This document shows positions 1 through 8,553 of a DNA stretch of 33,991 nucleotides, piece after piece. How positions within the stretch are numbered: the first letter of the stretch is position 1; every line of letters starts with the position of its first letter. Source of the DNA: Nitrospirota bacterium (GTDB taxonomy: Bacteria > Nitrospirota > Thermodesulfovibrionia > UBA6902). The notes below the pieces were generated by a model. That model had not been told where the DNA came from. It did not search any database and saw nothing but the letters and a program-made list of their open reading frames with translations. The stretch spans positions 1 through 33,991 of the forward strand of contig JACQZF010000065.1 in assembly GCA_016213945.1 (NCBI GenBank). Direction: 5' to 3'. The translations under genes were made by a program, and so were the position numbers.

Positions 1-1
1 A

Positions 2-3000
2 GTAGCATCTGACGGAACTTACACTTTATATCCCTGGGCGAAAGATGCGGCAGGCAATGTGTCCGCGGCATTTGCGACACCGAGAACCGTAGTAGTTGAC
101 ACAACTGCTCCTTCAGTAACGAGCACGGTACCGGCAAACGGAGCAACAGGCGTAGCATTAAACAGCACAGTAACCGTCAACTGGAATGAACCGGTTGACT
201 GCGCAACAGTCACTACTACAAGTGTAACGGTAAACCCGGTGGTAGGATGGACAAAGACCTCATGCAGCGGCGGTCAGGCAGTATTCACGCCAAGCGGGCA
301 GACAAGCATCACAAGCTACACAATAACAGTGGGTACTGGAATAAGAGACGCAAACGGCAACGCTATGACAGCGAATTACTCGTTCTCATACATAACGGCT
401 GACGTAATAGCCCCGTCATCAACAATAACCGCACCGGCAAACGGTGCAATTGTAAACAGCGCATCAGCGAACCCGTACACAATCAGCGGCGCTGCGACGG
501 ATAACGTTTCTGTAACCGGCATAGAGGTATCGACAAACGGGGGGACCACCTGGGTTGCCGCGACATGCACCGGATGTCCCGGAGTAAATGTAACCTGGAG
601 CTATTCATGGACGCTCCCCGCTGACGGAAGCTACAACATCAGGAGCCGCGCGAAAGACGCCTCAAACAATACAGAGACCCCGGGCCCGGGCAACACTGTT
701 ACAGTCGACAGGACAGCGCCTTCTGTCAGCAGCACAAATCCCGCTAACGGCGCAACCGGAACAGCGCTAAACAGCAATGTGACTATAATTTGGTCGGAAA
801 ATGTAAACTGTTCAACTGTCAACATCACAAATATCACGATCAATGCGGGCGGATGGACACTTTCAACATGTTCAAACAACCAGGCAATATTTACAACAAG
901 CGGGCAGGCCGGAATGACTGCTTACACCGTAACCGTAACAACAGGAGTCAGGGATGCAAACGGCAACCCGATGGCTGCCATTAACTCATTCTCATATACG
1001 ACCGCTGATGTTACGCCGCCTGCGTCAACTATAACATCACCCGCAAACGGCGCGACTATAAACAGCGCCTCACCGAATCCTTACACGATCAGCGGTTCCG
1101 CAAGCGACAACGTTGCGGTGCAGGGCATTGAGGTATCAACAAACGGCGGCGCAACGTGGAGTCCCGCGACTTGCACCGGATGCCCCGGAGTAAACGTAAC
1201 CTGGACGTATTCATGGACACTCCCTGCTGACGGAAGCTACAACATCAGGAGCCGCGCAAGGGATGCTTCAAACAATACCGAGACACCCGGCGCAGGCAGC
1301 ACTGTAACAATCGACAGGACCGCACCCTCTGTCAACAGCACAGTGCCTGTTAACGGCGCTCTCGATGTACTGATAAACAGCAACGTAACGATAGCCTGGA
1401 GCGAGAATGTAAACTGCGCTACCGTCAACACTATAAACATCACCTCGACAAATCCGGGTTGGGCATTATTGACCTGTGGAGCAAATCAGGCGATATTTAC
1501 AGCAAGCACCCAGGCATATTCAACAACATATTCGGTAACAGTGACTACGGGAGTAACGGATACAGCGGGAAATTCAATTACAGCTAATTACCTGTTCTCA
1601 TATACGACTGAGGCCATGCCGAACAACCCTCCCTCTAACCCCACGGGACTTACACAGTACAAAACCGATGAAGTTACAACTGTCGGCCAGGGTAAATGGA
1701 GCAATGAGACCACGGTAATAATGAAAGCGGCTGTTTCCGATCCCAATGGGGACACTGTTCAGTTACAGGTTGAAATACAGCCCAATACATCTGCTTTCAC
1801 CGGCACGCCTAATTGCACAAGCGGCCCCGCCATAGCCAGCGGAGGCACAGCAAAAGCAACCTGCGGCGGTCTTATAAACGGCTCGCAGTATAAGTGGCAG
1901 GCACGCACGATAGATGCTTATGGTCTCACAAGCGGCTGGGCACAGTTCGGGACAAGCGACCAGGATTTCGGAGTTGATACAGTGGCCCCGACCTACATAT
2001 GGAATACTCCGGCAGCAGGTACATATTACAAGAACGGCAGTCCTATCAACGTTGATGTAACCGTCACCGAGGCTGGAGGCTCAGGCATACTTAACGGAAC
2101 AGACTGCACTGCTGCGATAGACAGCGCTGCTGCAAGTTTTACTGGCATCGTGATTTATTCGCCGTCAACCGGAAAATGTACCGGCACTCTTACACTTAAC
2201 AATCCGTCAGGCCTTATTAACGGCGCGCATAATCTCACGGTACAAGTCCCCGATACCGCGGGCAACAGTGTACAGAGCGCTGCGCGTTTAATTAATATTG
2301 ACAATACCCTGCCGTCATCAGCGGTTATAACACCCTCAAACGGGACAATGATAAACACAGGTTCCCCGAACCCATATACAGTAAGCGGCACTGCATCTGA
2401 CAATGCAATCGTTTCAAGTATTGAAGTATCAACTAACGGAGGAACTACCTGGGTAGCAGCGGCATGTACAGGATGCCCGGGAGCAAACGTGACATGGACG
2501 TATAGCTGGACGCTTCCTGCTGACGGAAGTTACAACATCAAGGGCCGTGCAAAAGACAGTGCGAATAATACAGAGACCCCGGGCGCAGGCGTCACGGTAA
2601 CCGTAGACAGGACAGTGCCTTCTGTCAGCACAACTTCACCTTCAAACGGTGCATCGGGAACGGCATTAAACGGCAGTGTGACTATCTTCTGGACGGAAAA
2701 CGTTAATTGCACAACGGTCAGCGCCTCCAGCATAACAATAAGCTCCGGAGGCTGGATGCTTTCATCGTGTTCGGGCAGCCAGGCGGTATTCACGACAAGC
2801 GGACAAACGAACCTGACTTCATACACAGTGACTGTTTCCACCGCGGTAAAAGACCAGGCAGGCAATTCGATGGCTGCAAATTATGTATTCTCATTTACTA
2901 CTGCTGCAATGAGCCTTCCGACCCTGACTTATCCGGCAGCGCCTTATGATAATGGGGTAGACCCCGACACGGGAGATACGAGGATCACATTTACCTTTGC

Positions 3001-3844
3001 AATTGTTTATACGGATCTTGAAAATGACGCGCCTGCCGCAGGTTATCCAAAAATTTATATCGGAGACAATGACGGATACTTCAGCTATGCAATGATCGAG
3101 GAAAATCCGGCAGACACCAATTATACCGACGGCAAAATTTATTCCTTTACAACCGGCATCGGGGCCGCCCAGGATTTGAGATTCTACTTCAAAGTACAGG
3201 CGGCAACCGGCGATACCACGGCAGTACAGCTTCCGTCAGGCGTCTCAGCATATAATGTGGGGCCTGCCGTATATCTGCTGAGTGGCTACAATTTAGCAGG
3301 CGCGCCTAAAAATATAGCGAGCGGCTCATGGACATACACCTCCGTACTCGGAGACGATTCAGGGTACCAGTTGTGTTACAAATGGGATTCTACCGGACTT
3401 GATACGGTAAGCGGCACTCAAGGCTCATGGATCAACAACACCTCCGGAGTGGTGCAAACCGGAGCAAGCTATTACATCTGGGCCACCGACACGCTGAGAA
3501 GAGTTGACGAACCGGCAGGGGTTGCTAATGATCCGAGGGCTTTTATTGACATTACCCTTGATGCTAATGGCGGATGGACTGCGATCACGAATCCTTACAA
3601 TGCTATAATTAAGCTTCAGGATGTGAAGGTTGTAAGAGGCGCGATGGAATATACTTATACGCAGGCAGTGATGAACGGCTGGATATCCAACTCCATATAT
3701 GAGTGGGAAGGCGACGGCCCCGGATGGTCCTTCAAGGCATTTAATGACAATCCTGCGGCTACCCTGGAGCCATGGATGGGTTACTTTATTTACGTTTATG
3801 ATACGACTTCGACAAAACTGAGGATATACGCCCCGGCCCCATAA
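2..3844 (+). CDS. Large secreted Ig-repeat surface protein (5' end missing)
   Basis: The reading frame is open from base 2, so the gene enters from the left edge; 1280 residues are visible. A GTG at 59 is in frame but lies inside a continuing domain and is not a credible start. The protein alternates two kinds of beta-sandwich module. One is SbsA/Big_5-like, beginning TAPSV..T.PANGATG..LN, with four copies (about residues 30, 235, 440 and 870). The other resembles bacterial Ig modules with a CTGCPG Cys pair and SWTLPADGSYNI, with three copies. A fibronectin-like stretch follows copy three. The C-terminal 300 residues form a separate Trp/Tyr-rich module ending shortly after WMGYFIYVYD; no sortase, autotransporter or membrane anchor is visible. 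Probable role: extracellular adhesin or structural surface protein, by family analogy only. The next gene starts 20 bp downstream on the same strand. Confidence 0.85.
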   Translation, partial: VASDGTYTLYPWAKDAAGNVSAAFATPRTVVVDTTAPSVTSTVPANGATGVALNSTVTVNWNEPVDCATVTTTSVTVNPVVGWTKTSCSGGQAVFTPSGQTSITSYTITVGTGIRDANGNAMTANYSFSYITADVIAPSSTITAPANGAIVNSASANPYTISGAATDNVSVTGIEVSTNGGTTWVAATCTGCPGVNVTWSYSWTLPADGSYNIRSRAKDASNNTETPGPGNTVTVDRTAPSVSSTNPANGATGTALNSNVTIIWSENVNCSTVNITNITINAGGWTLSTCSNNQAIFTTSGQAGMTAYTVTVTTGVRDANGNPMAAINSFSYTTADVTPPASTITSPANGATINSASPNPYTISGSASDNVAVQGIEVSTNGGATWSPATCTGCPGVNVTWTYSWTLPADGSYNIRSRARDASNNTETPGAGSTVTIDRTAPSVNSTVPVNGALDVLINSNVTIAWSENVNCATVNTINITSTNPGWALLTCGANQAIFTASTQAYSTTYSVTVTTGVTDTAGNSITANYLFSYTTEAMPNNPPSNPTGLTQYKTDEVTTVGQGKWSNETTVIMKAAVSDPNGDTVQLQVEIQPNTSAFTGTPNCTSGPAIASGGTAKATCGGLINGSQYKWQARTIDAYGLTSGWAQFGTSDQDFGVDTVAPTYIWNTPAAGTYYKNGSPINVDVTVTEAGGSGILNGTDCTAAIDSAAASFTGIVIYSPSTGKCTGTLTLNNPSGLINGAHNLTVQVPDTAGNSVQSAARLINIDNTLPSSAVITPSNGTMINTGSPNPYTVSGTASDNAIVSSIEVSTNGGTTWVAAACTGCPGANVTWTYSWTLPADGSYNIKGRAKDSANNTETPGAGVTVTVDRTVPSVSTTSPSNGASGTALNGSVTIFWTENVNCTTVSASSITISSGGWMLSSCSGSQAVFTTSGQTNLTSYTVTVSTAVKDQAGNSMAANYVFSFTTAAMSLPTLTYPAAPYDNGVDPDTGDTRITFTFAIVYTDLENDAPAAGYPKIYIGDNDGYFSYAMIEENPADTNYTDGKIYSFTTGIGAAQDLRFYFKVQAATGDTTAVQLPSGVSAYNVGPAVYLLSGYNLAGAPKNIASGSWTYTSVLGDDSGYQLCYKWDSTGLDTVSGTQGSWINNTSGVVQTGASYYIWATDTLRRVDEPAGVANDPRAFIDITLDANGGWTAITNPYNAIIKLQDVKVVRGAMEYTYTQAVMNGWISNSIYEWEGDGPGWSFKAFNDNPAATLEPWMGYFIYVYDTTSTKLRIYAPAP
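103..1610 (+). repeat. Tandem ~607-bp Ig-module repeat inside the surface protein gene
   Basis: Two full tandem units of roughly 607 bp and a third partial one are visible, judged from the recurring segment around 106, 715 and 1321. A related single unit recurs at about 2320-2900. The stretches at 605-651 and 1211-1257 are nearly base-identical, pointing to recent duplication or gene conversion within the gene. Such repeats also make the region prone to assembly collapse. Confidence 0.7.
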
Positions 3845-3864
3845 AATTAAAGAGGTTTATTGAT

Positions 3865-4665
3865 ATGACGATAAGTATATTTACACAAAACAAAATGCGA
3901 AACGTAGAAACAATATTTTCAGTTTGCCTTTTAGCCGTGGTCTTTTTCTGCGCTTTATTGATCTTACCTTCAGAGACAAAGGCTGCTAACTGGCAGGTAA
4001 CATTGTGGGTAAAAGCCGGGACAGCAGATAACCGCCTTGTCCTTGGGGCAGATGATACAGCAACAGACGGATATGACAGTATCTGGGACACATATGCCCT
4101 TTTAGGAGGAGGACTGGAAGCGTATTTTTCACATCCCGAATGGAATATGATTCATGATGTGTTCCAAAGAGACATACGTTCTCATACTCCGGGAGCAACC
4201 AAGACATGGTCTTTTGCCGTTAATTCAACACTTGCCGATACTAATTTCACAATTACCTGGGATGCTTCAACTGTCCCGGTTGATTATCCTTTGTCCCTCT
4301 TTGATAGCGCCGCAGGACAAAGCACGGATATGCATTCAACCGGCTTTTATAATTTCGCATATTCAGGGACCAGGACATTTCAAGTATCTGTTACAGAATG
4401 TAATCTTCCTGTAAGAATTGCAGGTGCAATCCCGAACTATTTCACCACGCTCCAGGCTGCTTATAACGCCGCTGCAGATGGAGATACAATACAGATCATG
4501 TCCACGATAGTTACTGAGGATATAAACATGAACCTCAACAAATCAGTGATCTTAGAAGGTGGCTATGATTGCGCGTTTACATCAAATACCGGTACGACGA
4601 TATTTACCGGAATAATGACTTTAAGTAACGGGATAGTTACTATCGGAAACCTTATGTTACAATAA
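3865..4665 (+). CDS. Exported protein with C-terminal beta-helix-like segment
   Basis: A 266-aa protein. An AGAGG ribosome-binding site lies about 9 nt before the ATG at 3865; an in-frame ATG at 3895 has none. Residues 1-40 form a signal peptide: a hydrophobic run, FSVCLLAVVFFCALLIL, then SETKA just before the likely cleavage site. The body (about 41-180) contains WSFAVNST and TNFTITWD patterns typical of beta-sandwich secreted proteins. The end (about 185-266), with YFTTLQAAYNAAADGDTI, GGYDCAF and SNGIVTIGNLMLQ, looks like the first rungs of a right-handed beta-helix that stops abruptly. It lies 20 bp after the Ig-repeat gene, so probably the same operon and destination. Function unknown; a role as a secreted or surface component is inferred only from the signal peptide and neighbours. 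Confidence 0.75.
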   Translation: MTISIFTQNKMRNVETIFSVCLLAVVFFCALLILPSETKAANWQVTLWVKAGTADNRLVLGADDTATDGYDSIWDTYALLGGGLEAYFSHPEWNMIHDVFQRDIRSHTPGATKTWSFAVNSTLADTNFTITWDASTVPVDYPLSLFDSAAGQSTDMHSTGFYNFAYSGTRTFQVSVTECNLPVRIAGAIPNYFTTLQAAYNAAADGDTIQIMSTIVTEDINMNLNKSVILEGGYDCAFTSNTGTTIFTGIMTLSNGIVTIGNLMLQ

Positions 4666-4730
4666 TACTAAAAGCCAGCATGATTGTTTAAACTAAAGTG
4701 TAGCACAATAAATTCTCAGGGAGGACGACG

Positions 4731-5597
4731 ATGAAAAAAACAATATTGATCTTAATGGCGGGATTACTGCTTACTGGCGTAAATGTGTATGCAGCAGGCG
4801 ACTTAACAGTAATGGGCAAACTGGGAGTTGGAGGGGGCAATACAACCCAGGCGCAGCTTCTTGTGCAGGACAGTGTTTCAGGTCCCAGGATATCACTTGC
4901 AAACGAAATAGACAGAGTAAATATATTTTATTATAAAGCAGGTCAAAACAATCACCTTTCCACCATATCCGGCGGTTATTTTGATTATTATCTTTTTGAG
5001 GATTCAACTGCCGGGCTTAACAAAGAGTTCAGGGTATACGGCAATCCGGCAGGGGCGAGCGGGACCTCGTATGGTTCATTGCAGGTAGTGGGGACAACTT
5101 CTAGTTTTGAGATCAAGACTGGCAGCAGTGCAAGCAATCTTCTTTTGATACCGGGGTCAGGCAAAGTCGGAATCGGGGTATCGAGTCCTAATTATGCTTT
5201 AGATGTTGCGGGAGCGGTAAACGCCTCAGGGGGATACTCGCAGGTATCGGATATGAAATTCAAAAAGGACGTGGCATCAATTGAATCGCCACTGAACAAG
5301 ATATTAAAGATAAACGGAGTTTATTATGCCTACAAGACAGAGGAATATAAGGAAAAGAGATTTGACGATGGAAGGCATTACGGGGTGATAGCGCAGGAAG
5401 TAGAGAAAGTGGTTCCTGAGATAGTCAAAGAAGACGCATCGGGAGAAAAGAGTGTCGTCTATACCGAGATGATCCCGCTTTTGATAGAGGCGGTAAAGGA
5501 ACAGCAGAAGACAATCTCTGAACTTACAAAAAAAGTGAATGAACTTGAGAGAGAAGTGAAATTAAAAGGAAGTATGGCAATGATTGATACCAAATAG
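4731..5597 (+). CDS. Secreted protein with Peptidase_S74 intramolecular chaperone tail
   Basis: A 288-aa protein with a GGGAGG site before the ATG and a signal peptide in residues 1-22 (MKKTILILMAGLLLTG..AAG). The middle carries a tail-fibre-like motif, KVGIGVSSPNYALDVAG (145-161). Residues 171-280 match the S74 domain, an auto-cleaving trimerization chaperone best known from phage endosialidase tailspikes. Visible marks are SDMKFKKDV, YGVIAQEVEKVVPEIV, YTEMIPLLIEAV and a terminal coiled coil. Ser173 and Lys178 have the S-x4-K spacing of the known self-cleavage dyad, so cleavage before Ser173 is plausible. No phage genes are nearby. With the two preceding genes it forms a block of exported proteins, and its own N-terminal part is probably a small trimeric fibre or stalk. 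Confidence 0.85.
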   Translation: MKKTILILMAGLLLTGVNVYAAGDLTVMGKLGVGGGNTTQAQLLVQDSVSGPRISLANEIDRVNIFYYKAGQNNHLSTISGGYFDYYLFEDSTAGLNKEFRVYGNPAGASGTSYGSLQVVGTTSSFEIKTGSSASNLLLIPGSGKVGIGVSSPNYALDVAGAVNASGGYSQVSDMKFKKDVASIESPLNKILKINGVYYAYKTEEYKEKRFDDGRHYGVIAQEVEKVVPEIVKEDASGEKSVVYTEMIPLLIEAVKEQQKTISELTKKVNELEREVKLKGSMAMIDTK

Positions 5598-5627
5598 CAT
5601 AAATCAAACAGCCTCGGAATTTATTCC

Positions 5628-5646
5628 CCCTCTAATGCCGGGAGGG
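5628..5646. terminator. Weak GC hairpin between convergent genes
   Basis: A short CCCTC/GAGGG stem lies in the 95-bp gap between the convergent S74 gene and the CRP/FNR-like gene. It is followed on the plus strand by GATTTGATCTT, not a clean T-run. It may help terminate one or both genes; support is thin. Confidence 0.25.
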
Positions 5647-5692
5647 ATTTGATCTTCAGGCTGATATTATCCAGGCCTTTCCTGAAATGCGC

Positions 5693-6370
5693 TTATTCCT
5701 CAACAAATCTCTGCAACGAAGCAACTTTTATAGCTATTCTTCCATTTGCGGATTTGATCATGCCCTGTTTCTGGAACTTGCTCATCGTTCTTATGCAGGA
5801 CTCAACCGTGGTGCCAACCATTTCAGCGATCTCCTGACGCGTTAGGGGAAAATTTATTTTCCTGTAGCCGTCGTCTTCAACGCCCACTTTCTCTGAAAGT
5901 TTCAGAAGCAGCGCTGCTATCCTTTTTTCAACCCTCTCTGTAGCTATGTTCTTCAGCATCTCGTGGGCGTCTCTGAGTTTGTCGCTGAAGTATCTCACTA
6001 TCTCAAGTTTCAGTATGGGATACTCTTCCATTATTTTAATAAGATTTTGACGGCTGATCCTTATTGCGGTCGTGGATTCCATGGCCTGGGCAGACGCGGG
6101 ATATGGTTTCTTATCAAGGACTGCAACCCCGCCGAAGACATCCCCTGGCGACATGATCTCCAGAATAATGTCCTTGCCCATCATCGTGTGTTTCAGCACC
6201 TTCACATTCCCTTCAGCCAGAATATAAAACTTTTCCGAAGGATCACCCTCTATAAAGATCGTCTCATCATTCTTGAACTTCACTTCTTCAAATAGAGAAC
6301 TTATCTTCTTTATCTCGGATTCGTTGAGAGAGGAGAATATCTCGCTTTTTTTCAATGTATCAATAATCAT
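5693..6370 (-). CDS. CRP/FNR-family transcriptional regulator with altered cNMP site
   Basis: A 225-aa protein with an N-terminal cNMP-binding fold (about 1-120), a dimer helix, and a C-terminal winged HTH (177-200, TRQEIAEMVGTTVESCIRTM). I place the start at ATG 6370, after GGGACGAG. The frame is open for 20 more codons to a GTG at 6430, but that extension is read through an intergenic palindrome. The phosphate-binding cassette reads FGGVAVLDKKPYPASA. The Glu that contacts ribose (normally FGE) is Gly81, and the phosphate Arg (normally PRSA) is Tyr90. It may therefore sense something other than cAMP, as FNR/DNR-type members do; there is no N-terminal Fe-S Cys cluster. It lies downstream of the adenylate cyclase on the same strand, with its own candidate promoter. 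Confidence 0.9.
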   Translation of the reverse strand: MIIDTLKKSEIFSSLNESEIKKISSLFEEVKFKNDETIFIEGDPSEKFYILAEGNVKVLKHTMMGKDIILEIMSPGDVFGGVAVLDKKPYPASAQAMESTTAIRISRQNLIKIMEEYPILKLEIVRYFSDKLRDAHEMLKNIATERVEKRIAALLLKLSEKVGVEDDGYRKINFPLTRQEIAEMVGTTVESCIRTMSKFQKQGMIKSANGRIAIKVASLQRFVEE

Positions 6371-6389
6371 CTCGTCCCGCCCATACAAT

Positions 6390-6464
6390 CTGTCATGCTG
6401 AACCTTGTTTCGGCATCTAAAGGTCCGCACATTAGGAGATCCTGAATCAAGTTCAGGGTGACAG
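6390..6464. repeat. Intergenic palindromic (REP-like) element
   Basis: Two imperfect complementary arms of about 28 nt, 6390-6418 (CTGTCATGCTGAACCTTGTT...) and 6437-6464 (ending CAAGTTCAGGGTGACAG), flank an 18-nt centre. Similar palindromes carrying CCTGAACTTG/CAAGTTCAGG are common between genes in many bacterial genomes. It sits between the cyclase and the CRP/FNR-like gene, 20 bp before the latter's start, so it would form a strong hairpin in the 5' leader of that transcript. Confidence 0.7.
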
Positions 6465-6491
6465 CGAAAAAAATCTTTTTAATTTATAAAG

Positions 6492-6500
6492 ATTATATCA
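6492..6500 (-). promoter_or_regulatory. Candidate extended -10 promoter for the CRP/FNR-like gene
   Basis: On the minus strand the sequence reads TATGATATAAT, a perfect TATAAT with the upstream TGN of an extended -10. There is no good -35 at 17 bp. It lies just downstream of the cyclase stop codon, so the regulator could be transcribed separately from the cyclase. Confidence 0.4.
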
Positions 6501-6513
6501 TACCTGTGCCATG

Positions 6514-8493
6514 TCATTTCTCTTTCAGGTGTAAAACCGTCTCTTCCCCGCACTCGGTAATGACTGACCGGGCCGACGGGTCCAGAGATTTTATTTCATA
6601 CACTCTTATTGGTTTTTCCTTGCCTTTGACAATTACATTTCCAACACCTTTGATAGAGACATGGCCGATCCTGCTGGCCTTAACAAGCTCTATGATTTTT
6701 CTGAAGGGCAATTCGGTGATTAAAATATTCGTGTTGAATTTCCGCGTCAGCGATTCGACCCTCGCCCCGATATTCACATGGTCGCCGATAACGGTGTAAT
6801 CCATCTTCTTTCCCTCCGCGCCGATATTCCCCACGATTACCTCTCCTGTATTCAGGCCTATCCCGATTGTAAGCGGGGTCTTGCCTTCCGCGATCCACTT
6901 CTGCCTGAGCTCTTCGAGCCGCTTGATCATGTGAAGCGAGCACCGCACGGCAAGCTCAGCGTGATTTTCCTGTTTCATCGGCGCTCCCCAGAAGGCCACG
7001 ATCGCGTCGCCGATAAATTTATCCAAGGTCCCCTCCCATCTGAATATCACGTCGGTCATCGCCCCAAGATATTCATTGAGTATTGCCACGACTTCTTCCG
7101 GCTCGTGCTTCTCGGAAAAAGACGTGAACCCGCTGATGTCCGAGAACAGCACTGTTATCTCCCTGCGTTCACCTCCAAGTTTCGCCATATCGGGGTTTCT
7201 GATCAGCTCATTGACAACCCTCTCCGTGACATAACTTGAAAACATCTTCCTGATCTCTTTTGCTTTTTTTTCCTCTATAAAATACTGGTAACTTATGATG
7301 AAGGTCCCTGTGCTCAATACTGTCAGGAGGGGATATATCATATTGACGCGCATATTGTAGAAAATAAAGATCTCCACATTCGCAATTACGATTAGCCCAG
7401 TCAGAAAAATATAGTAAAGAAACGCAAAAAGCGCCCTCTTTCTGCGGGCAATGAAAAAGGCTGCTGTGCCTGCAAACAATACCGCCAGAAGATCAATGTG
7501 CAGCGGGGCTTTCTTTATGGGATTCCCGTTAATTATATTTGCGATGACCGTTGCGTTTTTCTCAACGCCGGGCATATTTGCTGAGAAAGGAGTGACTTTT
7601 AAATCATAAGTTGCCATGGCTGACGTCCCGATCAGCACAATCTTGTTCCTGAATATATCTTTTGACACCCGGTCCCGGATGACGTCTGCTGCTGATTTGT
7701 GAATGATACTACCTTCCCTGCCGATATAATTTATGTGAAGCCTGCCGAATTCATCAGACGGTATTAACGCCCCGCCAAAATCAACGCCGGCCCCGCCGGT
7801 AATGCTAACCTTGTCCGGGTTAATTCCCTGTGCCCTGGCCGCGGTCTTGAGGGCCAGAGAGAAAATATATTCATCGCCGTATTTGATATAAAGGGTTTCC
7901 CACCTGAGTTTTCCGTCCCGGTCCGCAAGTGAGTAGACATGGCCAAATGTCGCTGCGCTCGCAATCGGTTCGGGAGGCAGAAGCACCCTGCTTGCCACAA
8001 CCGGCCTGACCTGTTTGAGTTCCTTAATACTGCTGACCGCGTTTTCAAAGACGACATTATCCACTTCACCTTTGAAAACTTTGCCTTCCTCTACATCAAA
8101 CCCCAAGGCGACAATAAGCCTGTCTTTATGCATGCTCAGCGCGTCTGCAAGGGCGCTGTCGGATTCCGGAGATTCAGGTTCAGGGTAGAAAATATCAACC
8201 CCTACAACCTTAGGTCGTCCTTCAAATATCTTATTGATCAGTTCTGCCTGAAGCTTTCTGTTCCACGGCCATCTGCCGAATTCCTGAAGGCTCTTTTCAT
8301 CGATCATGACGGTGAGAATGTCTGCAGGTATGGAGGGGCGCATAAAAACATTTCTTATCTTAAACCGGTAATCAACCAGAAGGGCTTCAATGTAGTCGTC
8401 TATAATCGGGGGGCTTTTAGTGGCAAGGACGATGAAGACAAGCGTGATTACTAACGGTACTATTAAGGTGGCTTTACCTATCAGCTTGTTCAT
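6514..8493 (-). CDS. CHASE2-domain class III adenylate cyclase
   Basis: A 659-aa membrane sensor cyclase making cAMP from ATP. Residues 9-25 are a membrane anchor. A large extracytoplasmic CHASE2 domain (about 30-325, with RWPW, VGVDIFYPEP, INYIG and VLIGTSA) follows, then three membrane helices (about 333-348, 355-378 and 385-405). The catalytic domain spans about 440-635. Metal-binding Asp452 (FSDISGF) and Asp496 (KFIGDAIVAFWGAP) are present. Lys492 and Thr567 are the adenine-selecting pair of class IIIb enzymes, and Asn574 and Arg578 (VNIGARVE) are the transition-state residues, so the enzyme looks active and ATP-specific. No clear ribosome-binding site precedes ATG 8493. CHASE2 ligands are generally unknown. 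It lies 60 bp after the MBL-fold gene and upstream of a CRP/FNR-like regulator, and several cNMP-domain proteins are encoded further upstream on the same strand. Confidence 0.95.
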   Translation of the reverse strand: MNKLIGKATLIVPLVITLVFIVLATKSPPIIDDYIEALLVDYRFKIRNVFMRPSIPADILTVMIDEKSLQEFGRWPWNRKLQAELINKIFEGRPKVVGVDIFYPEPESPESDSALADALSMHKDRLIVALGFDVEEGKVFKGEVDNVVFENAVSSIKELKQVRPVVASRVLLPPEPIASAATFGHVYSLADRDGKLRWETLYIKYGDEYIFSLALKTAARAQGINPDKVSITGGAGVDFGGALIPSDEFGRLHINYIGREGSIIHKSAADVIRDRVSKDIFRNKIVLIGTSAMATYDLKVTPFSANMPGVEKNATVIANIINGNPIKKAPLHIDLLAVLFAGTAAFFIARRKRALFAFLYYIFLTGLIVIANVEIFIFYNMRVNMIYPLLTVLSTGTFIISYQYFIEEKKAKEIRKMFSSYVTERVVNELIRNPDMAKLGGERREITVLFSDISGFTSFSEKHEPEEVVAILNEYLGAMTDVIFRWEGTLDKFIGDAIVAFWGAPMKQENHAELAVRCSLHMIKRLEELRQKWIAEGKTPLTIGIGLNTGEVIVGNIGAEGKKMDYTVIGDHVNIGARVESLTRKFNTNILITELPFRKIIELVKASRIGHVSIKGVGNVIVKGKEKPIRVYEIKSLDPSARSVITECGEETVLHLKEK

Positions 8494-8553
8494 TAGAAAT
8501 TTTGAGACAGACTTCCTTGCCTGTCCGAAAAATATTTCTTAGGATCTTTCCGT

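Noticed and set aside
2530-2865. Minus-strand open frame inside the Ig-repeat gene, and similar ones at 631, 1237 and 2155
   Set aside because: They recur at the same phase in each repeat, mirror the codon pattern of the plus-strand gene, and encode low-complexity Val/Leu-rich sequences without start signals.
4731-5597. Prophage tail-fibre fragment
   Set aside because: The S74 domain suggests phage, but there is a signal peptide, secreted-protein neighbours and no phage structural, lysis or integration genes in the window.
6370-6430. N-terminal extension of the CRP/FNR-like protein from GTG 6430
   Set aside because: The extra codons are read through the intergenic palindrome and have no family similarity; ATG 6370 starts the normal cNMP domain.
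6778-7239. Plus-strand 153-aa frame opposite the adenylate cyclase
   Set aside because: It lies entirely within the conserved catalytic domain coding region on the opposite strand and has no recognisable motif.
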